The position numbers and the translations under genes are program-made. Under the pieces are notes generated by a model, which worked only from the letters and a program-made list of their open reading frames with translations, was not told the DNA's origin and ran no database searches. From Toxorhynchites rutilus septentrionalis (Eukaryota > Arthropoda > Insecta > Diptera > Culicidae), in contig NC_073746.1 in the NCBI RefSeq assembly GCF_029784135.1, positions 306,668,665 through 306,732,664 on the forward strand: a stretch of 64,000 bases of DNA, written 5' to 3'. How positions within the stretch are numbered: the stretch's first letter is position 1; every line of letters begins with the position of its first letter. Positions 45,592 to 57,537 of this stretch are shown here, piece after piece.

Positions 45592-45890
45592 AGTGCCAAA
45601 ACTTAATTTTCTGCAAAAATTTCATCACAATCAAATGGCTGAAGACATGCCAGAACGATCGAATTCTGCTCCCACGTTCATCCAATGCATAATTACAGGC
45701 GTCGAGACATGGGTGAGAATTTTTCCTATTTCCGAGACTCAAATAACAGCTTCGTGGGACCCGTGGGACCCGTGTTTCGATGACAAGAATGTTCATTGGA
45801 AAAAATGTATTGCTTCAGAAGGCGTCTATTCTGAAGGCGATAATATAAATTTAGATGCTAAATATCGAATTTTCTTTAAAAACACAAATC
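45592..45890 (+). pseudogene. Mariner-family transposase relic, 3' part
   Basis: It continues the relic at 39085-39412: VPKLNFLQKFHHN, DMPERSNSAPTFI and CIITGVETWV (the catalytic block TGDETWV with Asp lost). A large internal deletion then leads to WKKCIASEGVYSEGDNINL, a typical mariner C-terminus. It has been interrupted since the LINE insertion. Confidence 0.85.
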
Positions 45891-45899
45891 TCCGGTATA

Positions 45900-47217
45900 T
45901 ATTTGGCAGAATGTATTTCTTAATTTACTCACTCTGGCGACTCCTTGATCATGTTTACCATTTTTTTTTTCTGCCAGTTCACAATTTTTTTCTCTGATTG
46001 CTTGCCAACTTTCAATTATTTTTGATACTTTAGTACAATGGCCTTTGAATTTCTCTGCTCCGCAACCAATGGAACATATTTACGAAGATTACTTCATTGG
46101 AGCTCGAAATCTATCAATCTGGCGAATTAATGGTCAATTCAGAGGATGAGAACAGGTCTGACCAGGTTCTGTCCTTATTTATGGAACAGCGACATTTTTG
46201 TATTTATACCAAACCACTGATATTATGCGGATCAAGAGGCTAGATCCGGTGGATCTATGACAATGGCAACATATGAATGAATGAGAAGCAAGAGAACATA
46301 AATTTCTATCAATGATAATCAATGTGTGCGTTTTATCAACATCTTCTTCACGGAATGTATTGAAGTTAGGTTCTGGTAAAAGTTTATATGTGGCTCGAAT
46401 CAACCCATTGGGATGATTATTCGAGGTGAATTTGGTGATTTTTGGCACGTTTCTGATATCCCCAGAAACACTCAATTTTGCCTGATTTTATTGGAACAAT
46501 TCTGATTTTTCCGATTTTTGTACTTTTACTTCATCAGAATAAAAACCATTCGTAATAAATATACTGGAATCCCGGCCAAAGTTCTGTTTCTATGTTCCCA
46601 GTTCCAAAAGACTGTCATAATAGCAGAGATCGAAAATCTCTCTCAGCTGCGAGATAAGTATTCAGTTAATCAATCTAGTTTTCGATGAGTTGTGCAATGT
46701 TGAAATACTCGTCTCTTTCTTTTCACCAAAAATTCTTTTTCAGAGAGAAATAGATGTGGGAAAATCTCTCTCTTTCTCTCTGAAGTTCAACGAGAATGAT
46801 TTTTCGTCTCTCATTTCATACTGGAAATATGGAGCGAAAAATCAAATCTAACTTTACCAACGTTAACCTGTTTAGACAGCGTCTGAACAACCTGCTTTTG
46901 GACAGCGTCTGAATTGTTCAAATATTAATTCATCTCATGTTCACTTTACGATGAAACCAAGTGTTACCACATGCTGAACTGAAGAAATCAAAAACCATTA
47001 TCGGCATCAAGAGGTCACTGAAAACGAAACCATTTTCCGGCTAATCATAACTGGCCGAAAAATAAAAATTGGCATTGCGTTTCTCGAGAGAATCGAAATG
47101 AGCGTAAAACATTCTCTCGCCTCTCATATTTTCAACTATTTTTTCCTGTGGGTGAAAACGAATGTTTTACCCCTCAAATCGGCGAGCATTTCGATCTCTG
47201 CGCAATAGCTTACATCT
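45900..47217. other. Intergenic, GAGA-rich patches
   Basis: CTCTCT/GAGAGA-rich stretches lie at 46625-46800 and 47085-47130. No gene or complete element recognised. Confidence 0.4.
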
Positions 47218-47509
47218 CGATTTGGAACTGCATTTGGGCGTGCTTTTATGATAGAGTATCTTTTTGTCATGCTAACTTCAACCTTTGATAAATGTCGACA
47301 ATGTACCTCCAATAACACGAATCGGAATATAATGTTTACAAGTGCGGACCAGAGATTTCTATCCATTTATTCCGCCGCGTTTATTATCTATTGATTCTGC
47401 AGCTATTCGCGTTATCGGAGGTACATTGTCGACATTTATCAAAGGTTAAAATTAGCATGACAAAAATATACTCTAACAGTAAAGCACGCCCAAATGTAGT
47501 TTGAAATCG
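47218..47509. mobile_element. Foldback element (~290 bp)
   Basis: The arms are inverted copies over about 115 bp (CATTTGGGCGTGCTTT, TTTGATAAATGTCGACAATG) around a spacer of about 60 bp. Arm identity is high. No coding sequence. Confidence 0.8.
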
Positions 47510-47854
47510 TTATAATTTGAACAAGAATAATTACTTGTTGTTTTTTAAATGTTTAAATACGTTGTTCTGACTTTTACTTAGTTATTTGTCTATATATTTC
47601 ATCATGTGTCTTCAAAAACTCTTCCTCATCCTTATACCAAACCATTACCGCACACGGTTTTATGTAATACTTTTTCACAATTTTCCAAAAAGAAACGCGT
47701 AGAATATTCAATAAGGGAAAGTAAAATTTCATTCAAAATATTTATTATGATTGTGCGTTTATTCAAATTTAAAAACAAATTATGATATACCTTCAGATTA
47801 ATCAAGCCTTAAAATTAATCAAAAAAATAAAATTGAATAGATGTATATCTGTAT

Positions 47855-48946
47855 TAGGCTGCCAATGAATGTATGGGAAAAATCGACTCTAAAATTTCAA
47901 AAAGTTACCCTATACAAAATGTTTACCAACTCGAAAAAACACCCTATGCCAAATATCAGCTCAATCGGACTTAAAGGAGAGTGGCGCAAAGCGGTCAAAG
48001 TTTGAGTTTTCTGAAAATCGAAAAATCACCCAAGGGGGAGGAAATAGGAGTTTTCGAAAAAAAAATTTGATGTCAAATGTCTGAAAATTGCATGAAACGT
48101 CGAGATCTGATGTCATTTCGAAATTTTTTTTTTTTTTGGCAAAAATCGACACACTGGGACTTTTTTCGTAGTATGAGACGAAACGTATGGTTTTGAGTGC
48201 CAATAAATATAATTATCTCGATTTTTCATTTGGAACTTGTGGAGAAATGTTGATTTGCATGATAATATACCCTATGCAAAATATTTGCTCAATCGAACCT
48301 AATATTAGTGTTGCAGACGTTAAAATTTTAGTTTTTTGAAAACCGAAAAATCACCGGAAATCGGGGTTTTAAAGAAAAATTGATGCCAAATATCTTAAAA
48401 TTTCGTGGCACATCGAGATTTACAGTTATCTCAAAAAAAATGTTTTGTTAAAAATTGACTTTTCAGACGGAAAAACGACCAAGGACCAGAAAAAAAAATT
48501 TTTTTTTACATTTTTTTCGAGATACAGTAAATCTCGACGGGTAATGCAATCTTAAAACATTTGACACTAACAATTTTTTTTGAAAACCCAAATTTTCGGT
48601 GATCTTTCGTTTTTCAAAAAACTCAAATTTTTACGTCTGTGACACTAATAAATGAATTTCGAATGAGCTAATATTTTGCAAAGCGTATATTATCGTGCTA
48701 ATCAACAAGCAGCAAGTTCTGAATTTAAAATCGAGATAACTATTTTTATTGGTACCCAAAACCATACATTTCGTCTCGTATTCCGAAAAAAAACGTATTT
48801 CCAGAGTGTCGAATTTTGACAAAATTTTTTTTTGGGATTGACACTAGATCTCGTCATGCAGTTTTAAGACATTTTGCATCAAAATTTTTTTTTCGAAAAA
48901 AGTTAACTTTTTGAAATTATAGATGACCATTTTCATTGGCACCCTA
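47855..48946. mobile_element. Long foldback/palindromic element, 8-bp TSD
   Basis: The ends TAGGCTGCC and GGCACCCTA are inverted and the interior is largely self-complementary (AACCATACATTTCGTCTCGT against ACGAAACGTATGGTTTTGAG). A perfect 8-bp direct repeat ATCTGTAT flanks it (47847-47854 and 48947-48954), a hAT-type size. No transposase inside. At 1092 bp it is long for a MITE. Confidence 0.85.
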
Positions 48947-48954
48947 ATCTGTAT

Positions 48955-49633
48955 GTATATATATGTATTTATGCCTATAACAATAACGCTTTTGGTTTTC
49001 CAAAAATTGGGACGAATTTTCCGGACAACCCAATGTGTGTTATCCTAATTTCTTCCCGATTCTTATTTTCATTCTTCCTGATTTTTGAAAATTACAGTTA
49101 CTTCTATTCGCGTTGACGGCATTTAGCTTCGTATTACGAATTGGGGGAGTGAACATGATAATATGGGTTTGCAGAAGGAATGAACACACTTTTAAAATAA
49201 AAATTATTAATCAAAAATAATTTTTCCCAGATCAAATTAGTATTCTGTGTAAATGAAAATTACATTTACCTACAAGTGATGAAAATGTCTCATACAAAAA
49301 TTGTGTCTAGAGATAATTTTATATTATAATGGTAAGTTTTGATGAGAAAATCTGAATGTTTATAGAAAACTGTTTAAATTAGGATCGGGATAACATATTC
49401 CAACTAATTTAATAACGTCAAAGAAACCAATCTGATAGAATCTCATACAAACTAATGTAGTATCCAGATGTCGACACCGTTCCGCCGTCATCGCGAATTT
49501 CTTGTCGGTCATGAGTATTATGGCTCGTTTACATTAGGGAGATCTATAGCTATAGATGAATTTATTCACGCGAAAATAGATGTAAAGGGTGAGAATATAT
49601 ATAATACACTTATTCAAGGTATATTGCAGCCAT
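48955..49633. other. Intergenic, no gene recognised
   Basis: AT-rich; nothing recognisable. Confidence 0.4.
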
Positions 49634-49800
49634 TCCATGCCAAACCGACATAGTGGTTCTCAGGTCTTTGTGAAAAGAGGTAGATTTGTTCTTTGTTGCA
49701 AAACATTGGACCCGTATTTTTTATTTTTCTATTAGGGTGCTCATTTCCGTTTTAGGGTGGTCCAAAAAATCAACTTTTTTCCTCTTTTAAAAAAAATTAC
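49634..49800 (+). repeat. Single arm of the 54645 foldback family
   Basis: CATGCCAAACCGACATAGTG, GTTCTCAGGTCTTTGTGAAA and ATTAGGGTGCTCATTTCC match one arm of the element at 54645-54952. The following 300 bp may be its longer internal sequence, split by a SINE at 50085. Confidence 0.6.
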
Positions 49801-50084
49801 TTAAAAAATCATAACTTTTGAACTACTAGACCGGTTTAGATGGACGATATATCAAATTAAAGCCAATTAGTGTGTTTTGTAAAAATATTACACTTGGAAA
49901 AATTTCGTATTTTGATTTTGTAATTATTGATTGTATTCGTTTTTTTTGGTTGTTTTCATGGCCAACTAGAAGTCCAACTAGAGGGCGCTATATTTTTTCT
50001 TGAAAGTCGATGTTTTTTTGCATAACGTATCCAACCATCAGAGAGGCGTTATTTTTCAACCGATGGTTCGGAAAATCTTCTTCT

Positions 50085-50347
50085 TCTTCAATGGCACTAA
50101 CGTTCCTAGAGGAACTTCACCGTCTCAACGTAGTATTACTTGCGTCATTTTTATTAGTACTTAGTTGAGATTTCTATGCCAAATAACACGCCTTGAATGC
50201 ATTCTGAGTGGCAAGCTCTAGAATACGCGTGATCACAGTGCAAGTCGGAGGAAATTTCTTTAACGAAAAATTCCCCCAACCAGAACGGGAATCGAACCCG
50301 AACACCCGGCATGTTAGTTATGACGCTAACCACTCGGCCACGGGAGC
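50085..50347 (-). mobile_element. tRNA-derived SINE, family B, full-length
   Basis: Read on the minus strand the head is GTGCTCCCGTGGCCGAGTGG, with box A (TGGCCGAGTGGTTAGCGTC) and box B (GGTTCGATTCC). The body matches 14430-14672 and the tail is (GAA)n. The direct repeat AAAATC on both sides is a probable target duplication. It resembles tRNA-related SINEs described in Aedes (such as Feilai), but the family name is unverified. Confidence 0.85.
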
Positions 50348-50419
50348 ACAAAATCTATGTTTCCCCTTTTTTCCATCACAAAATTCATAACGTTTGAGCT
50401 ATTGAATCGATTCAGATGC

Positions 50420-51752
50420 TTGACATATCAAATTAAAGCCTATTCTTTAAAATGATATTACACTTGGTTCTTCTTTTTAGCCACATCATAAACTGAGATT
50501 CTTTTCGTTTAGTGAAACTTGTTCATTTTTTTTGTTATTTGATTTTGGGTTCACCGATCCGTTTGTGCAAGCAAAAGCAGAGCTGCAATCCATCACCGTC
50601 AATGTCACAAAAAAGCTGACCATAGTCACTCAATTCCTCTCACGGCACGTGAGATCCAAATATTCAGTAGTGATACTCACTCTTTTGTTTCTGACACCTA
50701 ACCAAATGACGGTTGGTTCCAATGCCTCTCACTGCCGATCGCTCTGTTTACAACTTTACGTTACGAGAGCGGTGGTTGTGGCGTATGATGGTAGTAGAAA
50801 TGTGAGTGATCAGACAGTTCCAATCATTTTTGACAATCGCGACGGTTGTTTAGATCAAGAAGGTGGAGTTAACAGGTGGCTCGTAATTTACACTATTTAG
50901 AAAAGACGTATGAGAAATGGCAAGACGAAAGGTTTGGATTTGTTTATGTTATTACTTACGTTGGTATGGTTACATTTGATTTCGTCGAAGGTATTTGAAG
51001 CAGTATAATAAATAAACAGTTGTCGTTGAAAATAGTAACCTAGTAACCTTTATGCATATGCTTCCGCAAGCTGGCTCGGCTAATGTGATATGATTTATTC
51101 AGGGAATGCTTTGATCGTGGTACCGACATGGTGCATAACGGCAATCAACTTGCCGACGAAACTGTAGCCAATGTTTAGTGTTGTTTGGATACCATCTATT
51201 TAAATAAATTCAAACTTACGGGATACGTCTGAACGCCAATTCTGACATTACGTTTTACCTTCCACTTCACTTTACTTGGTTTAGATTTGTTTGTTGAAGT
51301 AGAAGTTGTTGTTGTTGTTAGAGATGTCTAAATTTTTCGTTTATTCGATTATCGATTAATCGTGGGGCCATTTTTGAATATTCGATTCATTCGAACAATT
51401 GTCTTTCAGTATTCGAGTATTTATTTCTTGCAGTTAAAATGAACAAACATTTATAATAAAAAAGATTATGGTGTCATAATTTTAAAAGTTATATTAAATA
51501 TAATTTTCAAATAAACATGGTGCAGCCAAAACCATTATTTGAATGAAATGGTATTTAAGTATGTTGATAAATTTACCATTTCATAATTATTTGCGGATCA
51601 TGAAAATGATCCGATTGAAAACCGACAAGGCGTTTTTTTATTTAGAGTTAAGCCATACCAGAACTATTGAAGTTTAGTTAATAAACGTGAGATGAACACA
51701 AAAATATCATTTTTTTATAAAACGAAAGAAAATTGCGATCTCAAATAATCGC
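50420..51752. other. Intergenic, no gene recognised
   Basis: A 122-codon plus frame at 50532-50900 has no recognisable domain. A GTTGTTGTTGTT microrepeat lies at about 51306 and ATTCGAT-rich sequence follows (51340-51430). Nothing else. Confidence 0.35.
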
Positions 51753-52645
51753 TCAAAAATCATCCACTTCCATTGAGGCTTTATTGAGAAACTTCTTATA
51801 CAGTGTTACAAACTGCGCCACGAACACGTCCAGATGGAATATATGTTTGCTTCCTTGCTGCATCCAGTGTTCATAATGCCCGGCAAAATTCAATGTTTGC
51901 GTCTTCAGACTCATATCGCAATTTTTAACCAGATTCGGTATCAATCCACAGATTATAACATTCGATAGAACGCCTTGAAATAGCAGCTCGTATAGCCGTT
52001 CGCTCACCCCTCCAGCTTCTGTGGACTTTGTTCGAGGACAATCTGATTGGCAGTTTCTCGATGGAATATTTGCCAGTCAATTTCCGGTACTTCTTAGTTG
52101 ACCGTGAACGGTTACTGTTGTACCTTGCAAGCTTCCAGCATGGGGATAGCGTAATACTGTTCTCCGAAGGAATGTGCTGAAATGCAAATAGTGTTGTTAC
52201 ATTCAAGAAACAAACAAATGGCAATATTACATTCAAAATTTTAAGAATATCCTCCTAAGATAGAGCCGGCCCCCTTATTCCCAAGCAACGACTTCTCACC
52301 GCGGGAATAACCCGCGAAGTAGAATTGGCGCACAAAATCAATCTGCACCTAGACACATGCTTTTCAATGGTTCTTCTCAGCGCATCCTGGGTATCTTTGG
52401 TCAGCTAATCCACCACGGACAAGACGAGTCTCATATTCACTCTACCCGCTGGGATCAATTTGATTGATCAAATCCGACACGACCACCCTGTCATATATCA
52501 CGGTAACCGATGAATTCAACTCAATGTGGTAATTACTGCTGATGGTACTGATTTCCACCTTCCGGCGTTGTGAAGTTTATTATTTCATTGCGTAGCCGTT
52601 CCATGCCCGGTTGGTAAAGTTTCCACAGCAGATACGTGATATTTG
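51753..52645 (-). pseudogene. RfC38: RFC3 (RfC38) clamp-loader subunit pseudogene
   Basis: Minus-strand pieces in order: LLWKLYQPGMERLR; SNYHIELN and DRVVVSDL; LTKDTQDALRRTIEKH, CRLILCANSTSRVIPA and RSRCLGIRG; then after a 54-bp intron-like gap (52177-52230) MLEACKVQQ, DWQIFHRETANQIV, EQSPQKLEG, ERLYELLFQG, NCDMSLKTQ, YEHWMQQGSK and IFHLDVFVAQFV. These match RFC3, the small PCNA clamp-loader subunit, from about residue 50 to the C-terminus. The P-loop N-terminus is missing. Stops (for example in VVD-stop-LTK), frameshifts and loss of about 20 residues after the intron make it dead. A retained intron argues for DNA duplication, not a processed copy. Confidence 0.85.
52177..52230 (-). other. 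Intron retained in the RFC3 pseudogene
   Basis: Minus strand: donor GTAATATTGCC after the EDILKILN frame; acceptor TTTGCATTTCAG before the next conserved block. The length of 54 bp is typical of insects. Confidence 0.6.
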
Positions 52646-52649
52646 ATGT

Positions 52650-53864
52650 ATAATACAAAAATACTTGGTGACTTGTTGTTTTCGTGTTGGCCTTTGTCAG
52701 AGTAAATGCATCACCTCAAGAGACGCCAGATGATTTTTTTTGAAAATCTTCGACAAAAATCTGAAATGTTGATGAAATCTGAGATGAAGATACTTTTGTA
52801 ACCGCGAGAATAGCAAAGTAATGTTTGAAAAAAGGGGGTTTTAAGCGCAGGGAATCAAGTCATAAAGAGAAGAAATACCATATCCCTACAGTCTGCAACT
52901 GAAAATATAAGTTTGCAACAGGATAGACAGGACATTAAATATCAGTAAAATTGCGAACATGTCTGCAGATTTAGTATCCTTGCAATGATGAGAAACAAAT
53001 TTGGTAAAAAAATCGAAGTCGAACGGGTTACAAAATGCATCATTTTGCTAATTTCAAACCCGATCGGGAGCCGGAATATAGGGGATACGCAAGGCGTGTT
53101 ATTCCATAAACTAAGTACTAATACAAATGACACGTGTATTACTACGTAGAGTCGGCGAAGTGCCGCTAAAAACGTTAAGGCCGTCTGAAAAGTTGAGAAG
53201 AAAATACATGCCTGAAAACACAATATTCTTCAAATTGTATTTAAAATGAAACTGTATATTCATATCTGGCATCCCTAGTCAGGAAGAACGAACACAAAGA
53301 GGCGAATGTTGTGAATATCGCCAAACACCAAACCATCAGCTAGACTTTTGAGTGTCGCACTATTCTGACATTTCAGCGACAGGACACTCACCAAGGAGCT
53401 CGGATTTCTACTGTCGAGTAGAAGTTCACCATGCGTTAGTGTTGTGATAATACTCTTCTCACACTATTGGACTGACTTTGGGATGGTCACCAAAGATAAT
53501 CGTAGTACAAAATTTGTTGATTATCTTTGTGTGAGTACCATCACTTGATTCTCACGACAAATCGCAGCTCTGAGCAAAAGACGATTGCGTGATGTTTGTA
53601 CCTAACCACATCCATCTGGATTCTATCTGGAAAAACTCTCTTAGAAACTGCCGCATCAAAATTGTCAGTAGCAGGAGGAGCGCTTTCGAAAAAAAAGCTG
53701 TCAAAACATTCCCGAGCAGACCACCAGGAGCGCTGCTGTAGAATAAGCAACGATTCCGATTTCTAAATGAGTCGAACTTTTATAATTTTCTTTTGTTTTA
53801 CCATGATCAGGATTATTGAACATAAAAGGAACGTAAAATGTAATTTGTTCTATATAGAAAGAAA
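52650..53864. other. Intergenic, no gene recognised
   Basis: No recognisable protein or repeat. Some decayed frames on both strands. Confidence 0.35.
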
Positions 53865-54020
53865 TTTTTTTTTTTATCTGTATTATAGTGATTTTCAACT
53901 CATTTGGCTGGTTCGTCACTTTTTACTTCCATTTTTGGAAAAATGTCGGGAGTGAGAATTGAACTCGTGACCTTTAGCGTGAGAGGCATGGATGTTACCA
54001 CTACGCCAGATCGCCTCCAC
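53865..54020 (-). mobile_element. tRNA-derived SINE, family A, copy 4
   Basis: Nearly identical to copies 1-2. It is flanked by the direct repeat TATAGAAA and its poly-A reads as poly-T at the left. Confidence 0.88.
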
Positions 54021-54644
54021 TATAGAAATGAGTCTATGCTAAGAAAATGTACCGTCGCTTACACCTTCATTCCTAGAAACTTCACCGTTACTCACGGGGG
54101 GTGAACCGATATATTACACGAACAATGTTCGTTTCCAGTATCGGGAAGTTTTCACTTTTCTGCATATTTTATTTTCTAATTGCTAGCTTTGCTGTATTAA
54201 CAATTTGCACGAGTCACAAGGAAAAAAACGAACAAATAGCTATACTTGCAATGGAATACGGACATTCGATACGTTTCTCCTGCTGCGACTTGTTTGCATG
54301 CGAACTCTCATTTGCGGTTTCAATGGTATTCCGTTTGATTTACACAGCGCATGGCGCGAATAGACCCCCTCTCCCCCTCCATTGTTTGTGTGTTTACACG
54401 CTTGCTAGATCTGCTGTCAGCAGCGATCATGGCTTGGTGTGGAATGGGGAGTCATCAATTAAAGTAGGCCGTTTTGCGGGCACCGTGCCGCTTCTGACTC
54501 TATCGTGTTGCTGCGGTACAATTGGCGGCAGTGCTAATTAATTAAACACATCGGTGTGGATCGCATTGGATCTCTTCACCAATCGTGAAGAAGCAACTCT
54601 TTTCCGCTGCTTAGTATGTGATTCAGCGTAACATATCATCTATT
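54021..54644. other. Intergenic, unrecognised frame
   Basis: A 146-codon plus frame (54101-54541) begins with a hydrophobic stretch but lacks any recognisable domain and has Cys-rich, low-complexity ends. Not called as a gene. Confidence 0.35.
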
Positions 54645-54952
54645 CCATGGCACCGATATGGTGATTCTTAGATTTTCGTGAAAAGTGGTAGTTTTGTTCT
54701 TTATCGCAGAGTATTAGACCCGTATTTTTCAAAAACTTTTCATTACGGTATCCATTTCCAATTATTTTTTTCCAAAAAATATTTTTTCCACTTCTCTCAA
54801 AATCTTTTTCAAAATTCATTAGGGTGGCCTAACCACCCTGGAAATGGACACCCTAATGAAAAAATAGGAAAGACGGGTCTAATATTTTTGCGAAAAGGAA
54901 CAAAACTACCAATTTTCACGAAAATCTGGGAACCACTACAGTGATAGGCATG
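54645..54952. mobile_element. Foldback element (~308 bp)
   Basis: The arms (AGATTTTCGTGAAAAGTGGT, TTAGACCCG, TCCATTTCC) are inverted copies about 110 bp long around an ATTAGGGTGGCC...ACCACCCT core, itself palindromic. One arm recurs at 49634. Confidence 0.8.
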
Positions 54953-55903
54953 AAAATAGACCACCTTGCATATTCAAAAATTTTTCTCAATTTCAGAACT
55001 ATTTTATCGAAAACTACTATCGTAATTTTATAGAATTGTACATGAACTATTACCGTCCGGCTATCGGTCTTCCGACGACGGCCTCTACCGGATCTGTCAA
55101 CAAACGAACCGTAAGCTTTGTGCTTGTACACAATTTCACGGACTGCTCCCAGGCGTATCCAACTTATCTGCAATTTTCCGCTGTGAAATCTGCTGCGAAT
55201 GATCCTGAACAACAAGACTTCGAACTTGCATGCTGATTTTCTCTCCACCCATTTCGATTTTGTTAAAAACAACAACAATCGTCTTTTATGTGCCAACGTT
55301 GTTCATATCGCGTCATCTGAATCACTGAAAAGTTGTAAATAATTTCGCACAGCTCTAGCTGTCATAACGTATGGAAACGAGCTAAGATGAGATGGCATAA
55401 AGATCATGACATGAAGATGCCAGAGTTGCCAAATGTTATAAAAATTCGGATTTCTGTTTTTATGAATCATAACATTTGGTTGGTGCGATTTTAATGATTT
55501 TGCATATTTTCAATTAGGCAATCTCAAAAATATGTTTTAAAAGGATAGAATAAGTCTTTTAAATGCCCATATATATAATATGATAATGATATCCATAACA
55601 ACTCGTCCAAGATTGTCTGGAGAGTCTTTTCTCGTTGATTCGTGCAAAATAACTGCGCTCAACTCCATTGCAATTCAGGAACAACTTGGAAATTGTAACT
55701 CCTTCGTAATACATGACCGTAGTACCGAATGCTTCGTATACAGCCGATACAAGAGAACATCTTGTTGGATTGATAGACTTGCTATCAAAGCGGCCCAGAA
55801 ATTGATGGACAGTGAAGCAGCATCGACATCATATCGAATTTCAGCTTCATCTTATTTCAGTGATAATGTGGATGACATGAATATTGAATTCGACTATAAG
55901 TAG
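54953..55903. other. Intergenic, no gene recognised
   Basis: A 107-codon plus frame at 55580-55903 has no recognisable domain. It ends exactly where the TAGGGGAAGACGGGGT repeat begins. Confidence 0.35.
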
Positions 55904-56493
55904 GGGAAGACGGGGTAAGACCGCCCCCCCTAAGAAAATCAATTTTCAGTTAAACGTCCTTCAGGATTTCCTCTATTTGTTGTGCTGTATATCATTGGGT
56001 ATATAATAAACTACTACTAAAAAAATTGTAACTGTTCATTGTATAACTTTTTTGACGCTTTTTTAATTTTTGAAATGGTAAAAAATTACTTTTTACTTTG
56101 CTGGTGGGGTAAAACGCGGAGTAAAACGGGCCATTACAGTTTAGTCTAGAAAAAATTACAGGAACAGTGTATTGTCTAAGGTACTAAATGTTTAGGATTT
56201 TTCATAAACTTAACACAAACTTCTGGAAAGGCCACCCATATTCCATATGCAGAGTTTTGAAAATATTCGTGAAAAATTTTCCAAATTTTCGAAATCTTTA
56301 AGGACGATAATGAAAATCTCTCAAAATCTGTTCACTTGAAGTCTGAATCACCCTGAAGTGAGCATTTCTAGTTCCGATTCGATATGTTGTTTCGTTCAGC
56401 CAGCTCGAATGCCGGTACCTTGACATCTTGCATTGTGATGACGTAGAATCGATTCTCCAGCTGAAGCAAATGATCCACCAGTTCTTGTTCCTG
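55904..56493. repeat. TAGGGGAAGACGGGGT-type repeat
   Basis: It begins TAGGGGAAGACGGGGTAAGA and contains further GGGTAAAACG words near 56107-56130. The far end is not defined. It looks related to the next element. Confidence 0.45.
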
Positions 56494-57476
56494 AGTAGGG
56501 GAAAAGGGGGGAATTTGGACCACCTAAGCAAATCGCCTAATATTTCCAAACCAATACGGTCTAAATAAAAAATGTCACATTGTATAGTGAGACACACTTG
56601 TTTTCTCTCAATAAATAATGTTTAATCATTATATAAAGCTAAAATAAAATAAAAGAGATGATTTTTGGACATTAAAATTTGATGCGGGGTGATTTGGACC
56701 GTCTGTGGGGTGATTTGTTCCAGTGTGTGTTTCATAAAAAAACATACTTATGTTTATGTAAAGTACTATGGGATAATGTTACAATCAGTAACAATGTTTT
56801 GGGATCGATACCAGGTGTCTTGGCCAGATTCCAGACTAGAAAAGTTGGATTGAGACCATCTCGAATTCTGCATGAATCTTTTCACTGTTGGTCGAGCATT
56901 TTCAAACACTTTTGATGCTTGGTCAAAGAAAATCCGTTCTCGATGGCCTGCGTTGCTCTACCATGCTCCTCCTTCTTCCAACGTTGTCTGTCCATCCTCT
57001 TCTTGTAATTCAGCGGCATCTGGAATCAATTAGACCAAAGAAAAGTCTCAAACCTGTAGGACCAATTCACCCCACAGAAACGTGTCCATGTCACCCCACA
57101 CAACACGAAAAAATTAAAATGCAATTAATTTCATTTATTTTTATCAAACTTACAGTTTCGCTACATCAAATTGTTCCTCTTCTGTAGGCGAACAGAACTT
57201 TACTGCACAATACACGAAAAGTTTGTTTAATCAGCGGGAAAAACCTTAAAACCACGATTGGAAAACTCACATTTTTTGACGCTCAAAGTACTTGACGTAT
57301 TTATGCTACCGTTTCCCTCTACTTGTGAAGTTTTACCAATGTTTTTTTACTACGGTTCAACAATAGAAGGGAATGACACTATAGAAAATCAAAGTTGAGC
57401 CGTAATTTTTGAGATAAAGGGGTGGTCCAAATCATCCCATATGACCGAATCACCAAATCACCTTGTGTTACCCTAG
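56494..57476. repeat. Probable MITE with GGTCCAAAT motifs
   Basis: The left end TAGGGGAAAAGGGGGGAATT, then TGGACCACC, is loosely matched by the inverted right end (CTAGGGTAACACAAGGTGAT, then TTGGACCACCCC). Several internal copies of GGGGTGATTTG/CACCCCAC occur. No coding sequence recognised. Confidence 0.5.
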
Positions 57477-57537
57477 ATGTGGGTGAAGATACCAATAAAA
57501 AGATACCAATAACTTTTAATTACAACTGACATTTTTT

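Noticed and set aside
50275..50347. tRNA gene
   Set aside because: Box A and box B are present, but the acceptor arm does not close and the sequence continues into a SINE body with target duplication.
54101..54541. 146-codon plus-strand frame as a membrane protein gene
   Set aside because: Only one hydrophobic stretch, odd composition and no homology I can see.
55580..55903. 107-codon frame as an extra exon or gene
   Set aside because: No recognisable domain, and it ends at a repeat boundary. On the opposite strand to the Ulp1 gene.
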